64,000 nt of DNA from Diplonema japonicum. Its lineage: Eukaryota; Euglenozoa; Diplonemea; Diplonemida; Diplonemidae. The stretch spans positions 474,244 through 538,243 of the forward strand of contig OZ025696.1 in assembly GCA_964019335.1 (NCBI GenBank), read 5' to 3'. The notes under the pieces are model-generated. The model did no database searches, was not told the DNA's origin, and saw nothing but the letters and a program-made list of their open reading frames with translations. The number at the start of each line of letters is the position of its first letter. The stretch's first letter is position 1. Position numbers and translations under genes: made by a program. Shown piece after piece: positions 40,901 through 48,515 of this stretch.

Positions 40901-41982
40901 TACCAGTAGACAGCTTGTATCTATCTTTCGTGACAAACATCGATTTCATTGCAAACTCAGCAGACACAAACACTGGCACCATAGACAGGTCCACTATCAT
41001 CGCTACTGTTGCGACTCTCAACGCTGGTGTCGACACGCTGCTGGAAGGCCTCCAGAACAGCCTCGACAAGTACAAAACAGCAGCCTCAGATGCATCCTGG
41101 CGGAACATCTTGTGGTGCACGCTGGCGTCTGTCGGGACGATGTTACTTATCTTTTTAGAATATCAGTTCGTGTTCCTCCCAATGATCTCGCAGCTGGTGA
41201 ACGAGGAGGACGGCACGAAGCTGATGCTGAACATGATACCGCTCGAGGTGAGAGAGAGCGTCCCAGAGATCGCCGAGTACTTCACCACCGGGAAGGTAGA
41301 CGAGGAAGAAAAGATGAAGAAGCAGCTCCAGCAATCCGAGAAACTGCTGCAGAATATTTTACCGCCAATCATCTCCCGCAGGCTGAAGGCAGGCGAGGCG
41401 CTCATCGCTGACGACCACGCGAAGGTGACGGTGGCATTCTGCGCTTTGGTCGGGTTCGATGAGGTGAGCAAGAACATGTCGGCAAAGCAGATTGTCGGGT
41501 TTCTGAACGACTTGTACAGCAGGTTCGACGAGACGACAGACAAGCTGAACCTTGAGAAAATCAAGACAATAGGAGACATCTACTTCATGTGCGGAGGGCT
41601 CACCGATGTAACGAAAGAGGACCACCCGCTGAGGGTTGTGGACACGGTGCTGCAGTTCTTCGATATTCTCACAGAGCATAACAACAGGCACAGTTCACAA
41701 CAGCTCTTGATGAAAGCAGGTATCAACACAGGCCCTGCAGTGGCGGGTGTCATCGGGTCTAAGAAGGTAGCTTACGACCTGTGGGGTGACGCTGTCAACG
41801 TGGCGTCACGTCTCTGCGGCACAGGGCTACCTGGGAAGATTGCCGTCTATCCCTCTACACAGGAGTCTGTGTCCGAATACTTCAGCTTCCACGAGAAGTG
41901 GGTCGAGGCCAAGGGCAAAGGCAGAATCATGACCTACATACTTGAGTCACGGATTAAGCCCACACCCTTTGCACACTTGTAA
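34969..41982 (+). CDS. Giant Tmc-type membrane protein with C-terminal class III cyclase domain
   Basis: 2337 residues in one open frame. N-terminal spans (~45-330) lead into a helical-repeat region (~340-640) resembling TmcB/TmcC proteins of ciliates and amoebae. Further spans lie near 670, 875, 1075, 1535-1575, 1805, 1855 and 2050, separated by large loops, with an acidic loop at ~890-1060. The cyclase domain (~2150-2320) keeps Lys2199 and Asp2203 (KTIGD), Asp2270 (YDLWGD), Asn2277 and Arg2281. The first metal-binding Asp is replaced: FCALVGF has Ala2159 where FADIVGF is usual. Adenylyl-type base recognition is intact but two-metal catalysis may be lost, unless it dimerises with another cyclase. 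A short coiled coil (MKKQLQQSEKLLQNILPP) precedes the domain, as in many cyclases. Confidence 0.85.
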   Translation: MTENESLNSSLMSDEAQEVANNPNLTALFTTLKRMEPTRGDVVFRKSTQKIGLAIEVLQPIALVLNPHFGWSQNWIGKSIYVFLGGLLWDPELYSVDVVAARAMFWIAAAVVLITGILIVSRTAFDNDRAMRVMRIVVHTITSPLSFPLLHVFLSRIVCNEHDNLWLFPSEECYSVLHLIEVVVGCFCFCLLCIMCLIIITTIYETEPSVHIQARACSKVDIFLISYKISSSLCFHLLLAREMVQELCFLLIVLPLGATVYIAFAMPYSNGTVAQLKMGSLLVAIWGAFVAYLSSKDEHNNNVGKGDADVMIFLIGVPIVALIGAKLSSYRLSQRCVNHFNYVLAGNRSTWSSGVFPMYLPDNEQLFTRFYYLESWLLELETERENNTYKSEEESNEVLVPYIEGIYLETDIELASRFLFLWDQHFGTRPSDKMLAMTSRIFTKGMIKFYGSREVQVQFAAFLIRYLTRSHIAIKFLCGLEAVQSHEAEIATQYKIFKMSNELRAGLGIRDRSHSLALEQARIYHKEALELMHSFWIKIGASQGKNLKGLAALANQITDRREKARLSFKWMLSQHAHDVQVLGQFASFLLQVMLDQEAYEQCLEKIDTINSAKRNQSKATSTIGSSKFTMLENGATGDLVTSLEMQRSSNNRGSRTVKVLQLTIRTVFIPLILLLVANFLFAYLYIFSHTELIEQMYSAGQVRFLSQRAGTTLQQLIEEIRKEEASGGQTTEAVQTLSGRLINKLKSITNTLEAHHNKITFGDAAVSYPPHVLYLKKRSVPIEYYETPTLHSTDLVSLWSLGNLLVSSLSLVLQESLTNIPNSRYTVFLLTNLVGPVSHAFNKSSYYTEEQSSTMLSTSSNTALIIFITSIVMVFIVYLMFVWNFNKIASSKINTLELFTQIPSGTLSTTADEAKAKLDAFDVEKEFQQQGMDELLERLEDEPPEPEKEEEEELSHMQLLTPTSDAHMAMSAEEALDSLSERKPSIVAIVLKRGLADNIDMIRQEKARIKSPLSEVAHDMLSETFEREKSIPSNSKVSETSVEQESKEKVHEIEESETAEKIPSLTVPVLLMILAFVTTVSTVTTTLIMDIYSLADPFDLKRTAYEDILELKEHVTDLTRNARLFSQQGDIEHYDAYMEIVRTEKIDKTIKRLWDVNLDTQEIELLEEARDLSDTISKRNKISMVLTQQYRRIPDLKGLNHITWGHETLPDFLLNSFESLTSSQYKHSSFAEDYALPNEGTASAVDLIITHIQQSYVLASIHTVAELGESTQSDILREAVLWKNQSTTVTAAEPRLLMSSYTAALEIVTRLVDGQTVISTDLNDRIESYASQAWTVLISYFPALAVVQSHTNFNISVYEHEKLLWEKSASQCWNAMKVRLWAVNHELVRDPTSAATIADTFNTFTNAHQSIATSTAVNDLYNKIAVLTNTVINARNDQKLTTVNNELGVLLLQYADIWKQNILAMLKVGSLLEVLELKFVVARASVFDHIYILELRHFNTKITELSNLLIKRLQSESNDVVNKTKAYMKVSTALQAVSLAVLLSVLFVLANTNKIISGCVFSVFWIIAASTVLLVMVGQEVDEFTIKYSKIQSIEEGENRTLAGLIGATQWAISFVQLQDMWMLTTYWDFISSSEIHDAQEQMISPETLMDTSSSVVEAKLDVMKEVRTEFEEVRWLERIAFRMMFDETTAELSTHQDVPALITTQTWNRSNETQLHPTLQYAAELEHPDMYTTFAEDMQCATCTRASRLRKVRYLLTSRRYLETEERIFQKIKSVTNSVISNWDALSPSKMEDLYYASIILIYCGIALLLFTILGTVSKQLQNSYIKDEMEVDDLREHFSKMKKRCRIALGIVVVVLVVLFSLIYTSELSTENDVSIINMATARQWAVLKSLIVANKISADSTVDISGLQHQLKLSAKQMRDVREKLYFDSDGGTLTGFSNSQDSLLFGPTADLTAAQSASKYKHCTEGGTFAPSTIPVDSLYLSFVTNIDFIANSADTNTGTIDRSTIIATVATLNAGVDTLLEGLQNSLDKYKTAASDASWRNILWCTLASVGTMLLIFLEYQFVFLPMISQLVNEEDGTKLMLNMIPLEVRESVPEIAEYFTTGKVDEEEKMKKQLQQSEKLLQNILPPIISRRLKAGEALIADDHAKVTVAFCALVGFDEVSKNMSAKQIVGFLNDLYSRFDETTDKLNLEKIKTIGDIYFMCGGLTDVTKEDHPLRVVDTVLQFFDILTEHNNRHSSQQLLMKAGINTGPAVAGVIGSKKVAYDLWGDAVNVASRLCGTGLPGKIAVYPSTQESVSEYFSFHEKWVEAKGKGRIMTYILESRIKPTPFAHL

Positions 41983-42117
41983 ATAGTTATGGTTCCCCCT
42001 TTAAAAATATGAAAAAGAGCAGTTATTTGGCACCCGGTGTATCCTTTTCTTTTCTTCTTAACATGCCATCAAGACACTTCCGTGTTTGGTTCCTTGTCTT
42101 TTAATTTTTCTATATTT

Positions 42118-42170
42118 CTCATTTCCCCTTTTTGTTCTTGCTTTTCTCTCTTGCAGCCCAGTAATAGGAG
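42118..42170 (+). promoter_or_regulatory. Putative trans-splice acceptor
   Basis: Long T/C tract (CTTTTTGTTCTTGCTTTTC) ending in TCTCTTGCAG at 42156, 14 bases before the ATG at 42171. Confidence 0.6.
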
Positions 42171-43253
42171 ATGAACATCAAGATGAGAAAGTCATGGCAG
42201 TACATGCTCATAGCATTGACTTTGGTGATTTTTGCGGCAGTGAGCGTGGCAAGGCGTGATACGAAGGGCAGAGTGAGGTTCAGCAAAAGGCCGTTGAAAC
42301 CGAAAGGGAAATATTCAAGAGCATTTCAGGCAGGCGAGAAACTAAGGTGTGCAATGCCGATAAGAGATTTGGAGAACATGGGTGTGCGGTATAAATTGGT
42401 AGAGACGAAGGCAGGGTTCATCATTGCTGTGTTTGAGGCGGATGACCTGGTGAGCAGGACCCTGGTGAACGAGGGAGAGTGGGATGGTGACCGGCCGCAG
42501 AAATACCTCGATGCAAGCAGGGCACGCCTCGCAAGGCTGGGGAACACCGTAGAGTGCAGCAGCCCACCGTGCCACGGCGAGGCTTTCCTGGATATTGGTG
42601 CAAACATTGGATACTGGTCATTCTTCATGGCTTCGAAAGGCCTGCATGCTGTAGCGGTCGAAGGCTCCCCTGACGGTGTAGCTCTCATGAAACTCACAAA
42701 ATGCATCACCCCTGAATTTGATGGCATGGTCCAGATCGTCGAGACCTTTGTGGCGGATAGCGACTCGCATTGTATCATGATGAGCCATGGTAGGAATATA
42801 GGCGACAGTGTGATGCACTGCAAAGAGGACAAGAAACCGTGGTCGGATGTGGAGCTGGAGGAGCGACGGAAGCTACTTGACGGCAGCAAGGTGTACCGTG
42901 CGGAGAAGCGTAGGCTGGAAGAGATCTACAACGAGGTGTGGAAGGATCCAGGCTCCAAGCTCCCCTTTTCCATCACTGCCACAAAGATAGACATCGAAGG
43001 CTCCGAGGCGCCAGCGCTGATGAGTGGAGAGTCCTTGCTCGCAACGAGCCACACCTTCCCAACCATGTACATCGAGGTCATGAACAGGGTCAACGTCTTG
43101 TCTCCCGAGGCCTTCCTTACCTACCTCCGAGGACACGGGTACCTCCTCCACGAGGCGGACTGCACCACTCCTATCAATGCGGAGGACACCCAAGCTTTCC
43201 TTACAAAGCTGAATTCCCAGCCCTTTGCTGACATTTTCGTATCCAAGGCTTGA
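42171..43253 (+). CDS. Signal-anchored FkbM-family methyltransferase
   Basis: 360 residues. A basic N-terminus (MNIKMRKSWQ) and a hydrophobic stretch (~11-27) form a type II signal anchor, so the catalytic part would face the secretory lumen. The SAM-binding motif FLDIGANIGYWSFFM lies at ~138, VAVEGSPDG follows at ~164, and the FkbM signature KIDIEGSE lies at 272-279. FkbM enzymes methylate O atoms, often on sugars. With a signal anchor, a glycan methyltransferase of the Golgi is plausible. The helical insert at ~220-255 (LEERRKLLDGSKVYRAEKRR) is longer than in short bacterial relatives. Confidence 0.82.
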   Translation: MNIKMRKSWQYMLIALTLVIFAAVSVARRDTKGRVRFSKRPLKPKGKYSRAFQAGEKLRCAMPIRDLENMGVRYKLVETKAGFIIAVFEADDLVSRTLVNEGEWDGDRPQKYLDASRARLARLGNTVECSSPPCHGEAFLDIGANIGYWSFFMASKGLHAVAVEGSPDGVALMKLTKCITPEFDGMVQIVETFVADSDSHCIMMSHGRNIGDSVMHCKEDKKPWSDVELEERRKLLDGSKVYRAEKRRLEEIYNEVWKDPGSKLPFSITATKIDIEGSEAPALMSGESLLATSHTFPTMYIEVMNRVNVLSPEAFLTYLRGHGYLLHEADCTTPINAEDTQAFLTKLNSQPFADIFVSKA

Positions 43254-43633
43254 AAGGAAAAAAAAAAGAAAAGGAAAAGAAAGGGATGGTTGGTGTTTTA
43301 GCTCGATCCGTCCTGCTCCATGAGGTCTTGGAAACTAAACTATGGATGGAGCTTGATCTAGCGAGGTGGTCAGTCGATGGGAAAAAATAAGACAAGCCAA
43401 AAAAAGAAAAGAAAAAAAAAAGAGAAGGCTGTATTTGAGAAAAATAAGCGTGTTTTTCTGTTCATCCTTTGCATACCTCCTTTTCGCTGTCATTTTTTTT
43501 TTTTGTTGTTTTTTTTTTTTGTTGATTTCTTTTAATACCGCCCACCAAAACTTTCCCATTTCAATCCACCTCAGCATACACAAAATAGAAATTAAAAAAA
43601 TAGAAAAGAAAAATACAATAAACTTACAATAGA

Positions 43634-45646
43634 ATGAACAAATGCAAAACTTGTAGTTTCTGTGCCACCGATCTTGCCCCGGGGCACTGCTGTCAAGGAT
43701 GTCGCAATGGAAAGGCACACGACACGAGATGCCCTCGTTTGATGAGCGCTGGGCACTGCTACGTGGAGCACGATGGGGCAGTGTTCGGCGTGTTCAAGCT
43801 CTGGAGGGGTAAGGAACACGCAGTGTTCGGGTTGTTGTACCAAGCAGGTCAGCCTCATAAATACCTGAAGGTGTGTAAGGAGAAGGGCCTCTGCGTGCAC
43901 AAGAACCACAAAGCTGTTCCACATAAGGACTGCTGGATCTCGGTATCGTCTGCTGGGGAGGGCAAGGGGCATTTCCTGAAGTCCACGCTCCATGGGAAGA
44001 TGCTCTGCATGAAGGGTGACAAGATGGTGTTGTGTGACCCTGCGGCCAAGGAGCACCACCCGTGGAGCATTCGCATGCTGTCTGAAGCTGAGGTCGCTGC
44101 CTCACCGATGAAAAGCAACCACATCTCAGGCCGAAGGCTGTGCAACGTGGGACGGTACATCAAGCCCTGCGACGCAGCGCAGCTGACCGCCAAAGGGTAC
44201 CTCGTCGTGAGGGATGGTGTCTCCGTGCGCTGTCTGGACCCCATCGTCGCTCGTGTCAACCACAGCTTACTGCAGCCCGAAACCATCAAGGTGTCTGGCG
44301 TGTGGGGAGGACAAATAGACAAACAGTTCACAAAGCATGCCTTGTTCCGTTCTTCTGTGTGGCCCTGCGTGGCCTCCGTCACCGAGCAGCCCAATCCAAC
44401 GACCGTCACGCATCGTGTTGTTGTCGAGATGCCTCTAGAGAAGCAAGCTGAACCGCAAGGCTACCCCACCGACTCCGAGGCCTATGACTCGGAAGAGGAG
44501 AATGCGATGGTCGCCGAGAAGGGTCCATCTGACGCGGAGATAGTAGGGGCTGTGCGATCTGAAGAACAGCATGAGGATGAAGAAGAAGAGGAAGAATGCA
44601 GGGAGGCCACAACACATACTGACCCGAACGCAGACCACGTAACCGTTCAAGTTGTGCTCGCATTGGACAGGTACCCATTGCGCATAGCAGGGGACGAGTT
44701 CACCATCCAGAAGGGAGACTACCTCATTGCACGGTCTGACTGCGAGGTGGGCCGTGCCAGCAACCTGTGCGATGGGGGCGTCGTGGGGATGACAGTAAGG
44801 TACAGTGTGCAGTGCAAGCGGCTTGTGGCATGTGCGGAGAGTATCACCGAAGAAAAGGAGCTTGTGAGGGTTGTGGAGCGGCCTTTGTATACAGCAGATA
44901 CGCTCACTGTAGAGATGAAGCGTGCCTTTGTAGAGGATGGGTACGTGTTGGTCCCTAACGCGGTACCAGATGAGTTCATCACCACAGCCCTCAGGGCTAT
45001 CAACAACGTGCTCTTCGACAAAAAGACTATCTTCCGCCACAAAGATGGCAGGGCCGACTCATGCATGGGTTTATTGTTCCGCTCACCTGAGGTCACAGAC
45101 ACGCTCTACCGCACCAATGCATGGAAGGTTGTGAAAAACCTTCTGGGGCAGGCCTTGAAGAACAAGGGGTGCCAAATCGCCTTTCGCGGTCCAAGCCCGC
45201 CCCATCTGGGCATGACAGCACCTGAGGACATTGGCCCCAAATGGCACGTCGATGGTCATGCTAAGCTCGGCAATCACACACCCTTCAGCCTCCTTGTAGG
45301 TGTCGCCCTCTCGACGACAAGCACTCGAAACAATGGAAATCTCTGCGTCTGGCCTGGGGGCCATAAGAAACTACTCCCGCATCTTAAAAAGCGCCACCAA
45401 GCAAAGCAGCTGTACCTGAAAACCCTGCCAGACGTAGGGCATGGAAGACAGGTCCGTGCAAATAGGGGCGACTTGCTTATATGCCATCAGAAGCTCCCAC
45501 ACCAGTACAGCCCGAACTTGGGGCCCGATATACGCCACATGCTATACTTCAGGATCAAGGCAGCAGGGATGAAGGCAAAGGTACCCTCGGGTGTGCACCT
45601 TGAGGACTTGTGGGTCGACTTCCCGGGTCTGGCTGACGTCTTGTAG
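43634..45646 (+). CDS. PhyH-type 2-oxoglutarate/Fe(II) dioxygenase with a large Cys-rich N-terminal region
   Basis: 670 residues. Residues 1-60 are rich in Cys and His (CKTCSFC, CCQGC), suggesting a zinc-binding module. Residues ~60-270 are basic with repeated Cys/His and no family I recognise. An acidic linker (~275-325, EDEEEEEEC) follows, then a second all-beta-like part. Residues ~435-650 are a phytanoyl-CoA dioxygenase-like fold: WHVDGH gives iron ligands His538 and Asp540, LPHQYSPN gives His623, and Arg634 (DIRHML) would hold 2-oxoglutarate. Substrates in this family range from lipids to halogenated or modified metabolites, so the substrate is unknown. No signal peptide is seen. The stop lies 58 bp before the next ATG. 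Confidence 0.78.
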   Translation: MNKCKTCSFCATDLAPGHCCQGCRNGKAHDTRCPRLMSAGHCYVEHDGAVFGVFKLWRGKEHAVFGLLYQAGQPHKYLKVCKEKGLCVHKNHKAVPHKDCWISVSSAGEGKGHFLKSTLHGKMLCMKGDKMVLCDPAAKEHHPWSIRMLSEAEVAASPMKSNHISGRRLCNVGRYIKPCDAAQLTAKGYLVVRDGVSVRCLDPIVARVNHSLLQPETIKVSGVWGGQIDKQFTKHALFRSSVWPCVASVTEQPNPTTVTHRVVVEMPLEKQAEPQGYPTDSEAYDSEEENAMVAEKGPSDAEIVGAVRSEEQHEDEEEEEECREATTHTDPNADHVTVQVVLALDRYPLRIAGDEFTIQKGDYLIARSDCEVGRASNLCDGGVVGMTVRYSVQCKRLVACAESITEEKELVRVVERPLYTADTLTVEMKRAFVEDGYVLVPNAVPDEFITTALRAINNVLFDKKTIFRHKDGRADSCMGLLFRSPEVTDTLYRTNAWKVVKNLLGQALKNKGCQIAFRGPSPPHLGMTAPEDIGPKWHVDGHAKLGNHTPFSLLVGVALSTTSTRNNGNLCVWPGGHKKLLPHLKKRHQAKQLYLKTLPDVGHGRQVRANRGDLLICHQKLPHQYSPNLGPDIRHMLYFRIKAAGMKAKVPSGVHLEDLWVDFPGLADVL

Positions 45647-45660
45647 TTTCAAGTCTCGTT

Positions 45661-45704
45661 ATTATTCATCATTCCTTTGCATTGTCTTCACTTATTACAG
45701 GGAT
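45661..45704 (+). promoter_or_regulatory. Putative trans-splice acceptor in a 58-bp intergenic gap
   Basis: ATTCCTTTGCATTGTCTTC then ACTTATTACAG ending at 45700. The ATG follows 4 bases later at 45705. The whole gap between stop and start is 58 bp, too short for a separate promoter. Confidence 0.6.
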
Positions 45705-46046
45705 ATGCAACACCCAATCACGGATATCTCTTTCACGTTGACAGGGTGGTGTCTGCTGCTATGCGGTGCAGTGCATGTTGCGTTTGGTTTATGGACAGTG
45801 AAGAGGTTAGTCGTAACATCTGAGGGTCTGCAACCCAAGTGGCTCTTGCTGCCGCTTGTTTTCGCCATTGTGGGTGCCTTGTGGACGGCAGCTGCGATTT
45901 TCATTCCGGCCCTTGCAATAGGCCTCATCTACTCTTCAACCGACACCATCATCGCAGAGGCTGACGTCTGGTCTCTTGTTGCCCCCCTCTCCGGCATGGC
46001 ACTCTTTTTCAGCGTCGGGTCCATCAAGCTGCAGTACAGCATGTGA
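45705..46046 (+). CDS. Small three-span membrane protein, possibly TMEM170-like
   Basis: 113 residues starting MQHPITDISF after the acceptor at 45700. Three hydrophobic segments: ~9-32 (GWCLLLCGAVHVAFGLW), ~46-75 (LLLPLVFAIVGALWTAAAIF) and ~88-108. The layout (helix, Arg, G-rich helix with AA, Y, acidic loop, helix) recalls TMEM170, an ER/nuclear-envelope shaping protein, but the match is weak and by eye only. Longer in-frame starts overlap the upstream gene and precede the acceptor, so they are not used. Confidence 0.6.
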   Translation: MQHPITDISFTLTGWCLLLCGAVHVAFGLWTVKRLVVTSEGLQPKWLLLPLVFAIVGALWTAAAIFIPALAIGLIYSSTDTIIAEADVWSLVAPLSGMALFFSVGSIKLQYSM

Positions 46047-47048
46047 GGTGTTGCTACCTTTAGTTAGACTTGACCATGGATAACAAGAGTTGGATTTTAA
46101 AGTTCCAAGACGCTTGTGCTGGGCCACCACTGAAACTATCGCAGTGTTGATTACAGTAGCACCTGTTCTTTAAGTGCCCCTGGTTCCTGTGGCAGGCTAA
46201 GAGCTCCTATTTACACTACAAACAACTGTGAAATGCTATCAGAAAGATGGTGTCGATCAGCCTAGAATCTCTTAATCCCCCCCCCCCCCCCCCCCCTGCA
46301 ATGCTTCTTGGGGTTGTGTCTTGTCCCTTCTCTTTGTTTGGGGACTTCTTCCCTCCAGTTGCTTTACAGATTTTAGAGTTCCGTCATTTCTTTCTTGATG
46401 GATTTTTTTCGTTTTTTACCCAGTCACTAGCCTTTATAATAAAGGCCACTCTCGGATTCAGAGGCGGGTACTGGAATCTTAAAAGGAAAAGTAGCCCTAA
46501 AATAACAAAGCGCTGGAAATACGCCCCTTCCCCAAAAAAAGGGAAGAAAGAAAAAAGGGGGGAAAAAAAATAAAGAAACCTTAACTGCAAGCTCAAACAA
46601 TTATTTTGTTTTTTCCATTAACGGACCCATGGGGTCAATTTAATAAGGCAAATTCTGGAAAGGCAGAAGTAGAAAAAAAAAAAAAAAAAAAGAGACATTT
46701 AAGGGTACCTGCGGTATGTGGCAGGACGCCTAAAAAAGAAGAGAGGAAAAAAAAAAAAAAATAATTCTTTATGACTATATGTCTTTGTTGTTCGAGGGGA
46801 GCAACTCGGAGATAGCCTTCTGAACGGCCTGCTTGACGAGTCGGTCCACCCTGGATTTCTTTGGGTCGCCTCACTCCGGCCTGGCAGGAGGCGGGGAGGT
46901 AGGTCGCTTTGGCAGTCTTCGGCGGCATTTTACTTTTGCTTGTTGTTCGCACGAGCAAGAAAGGTTTTTAAAAAACTGCGAGAGTTTTTTGCTTGGCACA
47001 GGTTGCATATAGTTATAAAATCGTTTTTTTTTTGAAAGATATTTGTAA

Positions 47049-47089
<41 letters not shown>

Positions 47090-48424
47090 AAAACCTTGAT
47101 GACCCAGAGCGGAAAGAAAAAAATCGTCATCTGAGGGAAAAGAACGCAAGCATGGACGCATGCCATGCCATGTGTCTTGTGTTTCCGATTGAGTTGTAGG
47201 GTCGGTGTTGTGTCTTTGTTATTTTCTTTCCTATTGCTCCTTCCCCTCTCTTTGACCTGGGTTGTTGATGGTTAATAAAGTAGATATTTTTTGAAGAAAT
47301 AATTAGAAAGGAAGAAAGGAAGAGTGATGGGTATGCGACAAGGGACATTGCCTAGAAAGCCAAAACGAAAAGAAAAAGGAGGTTCTCTAAAGTCCCTCCG
47401 ATTCTGCAATTTCTTTTGGTGCATTGCAACAAAATCAACTAATTAAAAGAGCAGAAGTGGAGGTATTGACGGTAATTAAAAAGATTCCTCAATACGAAGA
47501 AAGGGGGGGAGGCTCTTGGTGACTCTTTCCCTTTTATTTATAGCATGTTCTCAGTCTTTTCCCCAAAAAAAGAGAGAAAAAAAAAAGTGACGGCATTCAG
47601 AAAGAATCTCTAGTCATTTGTTCCTCTGGTTTAGTAGATAGAAATATAAAAAAAAGAGAACCAAAAAAAACCTTTTTTTTCCCCTTGCTTACAGAATGAA
47701 CTGGGATTTTCTTTTTCTTACCCCTCCCCCCCCCCCCCCGGCAGTTACCCACCTTAACGATCTCAATGTGTTTTCTCTTTTCTAATCGGTTCTTTCTTCC
47801 TTCATTGTGATAACATTCTCCAGTTCCAAGAGCCCATGTTGATCGCGCAGTTGTGCTCACTTTTATGTCTCTACCGTGCTCTAAGCACAATGTCGAGTTA
47901 AAGATACCTTTGTTTTCTGCAATGTACTGTACACCAATGGGAATGGACTGCTGTTTGCAATCCCATTCCTGCAGTCCCATTGCCCCTTAACCTAGCTTGA
48001 CTTGTTAAGAACATTTGAGAGATACAAGTTGAGCCTCCTTTCAGCCGATACCTTTATGGTGTCGGGAGTGCTAGAGCGCACAAACACCAAGTTCTTTTCT
48101 TCTTCTTTTCTTTCTGGTGGCCGTAGTATGCCCTCTCCCTCTCCAGTGAGTTTTTCTTCTTCTTTCTCCCTAATGCCGTCCAGGAGCATTACCAATATAG
48201 CCCCTTTCCCCTGTGCACTTCTAGTAGTGAAGCAAGTATAGTACTCCCCTCCCATATTCCATGCAACCTCTGGTGGTGGGAAACGAAACACCAAGAAAAT
48301 ATAGAAATTCTTGGGTTTCTTTTGCGAGGGGTCCCTCACCTGTAATGCAATTCAGCTTTCAAGTGACTCGTTACTTGCGTTGTGGCTGGCCGAGCGAAGG
48401 TGTCGGAGGACCCTCCGCAGAGTA
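46047..48424. other. Gene-poor spacer
   Basis: Homopolymer runs dominate: C run ~46278-46296, A run ~46673-46691, ~46-base A run at 47051-47087 and another C run ~47726-47739. A possible broken small gene lies on the minus strand at 46775-46928. Nothing else is supported. Confidence 0.5.
46775..46928 (-). pseudogene. Possible broken small gene, basic ~50-residue product
   Basis: From the ATG at 46928 the frame reads MPPKTAKATYLPASCQAG. After a one-base shift in an A-rich stretch (~46862) a tidy amphipathic helix follows (KSRVDRLVKQAVQKAISELL) and then a stop at 46775. I recognise no family; the basic start and helix could belong to a small chromatin or ribosomal protein, but that is a guess. 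Confidence 0.25.
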
Positions 48425-48515
48425 GGCGAATACGCCTTCTTTCCTTTTTTTTTTCTCTTAAAGCTTTTCTTTCCTGCTCAGAGTCACCCTGTATCCCAGT
48501 TTTCTAACACTAAAA
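48425..48515 (+). promoter_or_regulatory. Putative trans-splice acceptors
   Basis: TTCTTTCCTTTTTTTTTCTC then TTTTCTTTCCTGCTCAG ending at 48481, and a second TGTATCCCAG ending at 48500. The first ATG after either is at 48516. A longer frame opened by a TTG at 48311 starts before the acceptor and is rejected as the start. Confidence 0.5.

Noticed and set aside
48380-48440. tRNA-Ser/Leu-like stretch (TGGCCGAGCGAAGG)
   Set aside because: Box A is imperfect, box B is absent, and no acceptor stem can be drawn.
48311-48515. N-terminal extension of the propeller-like gene from a TTG codon
   Set aside because: It precedes a clear pyrimidine-AG acceptor, has no ATG, and would bury the signal peptide.
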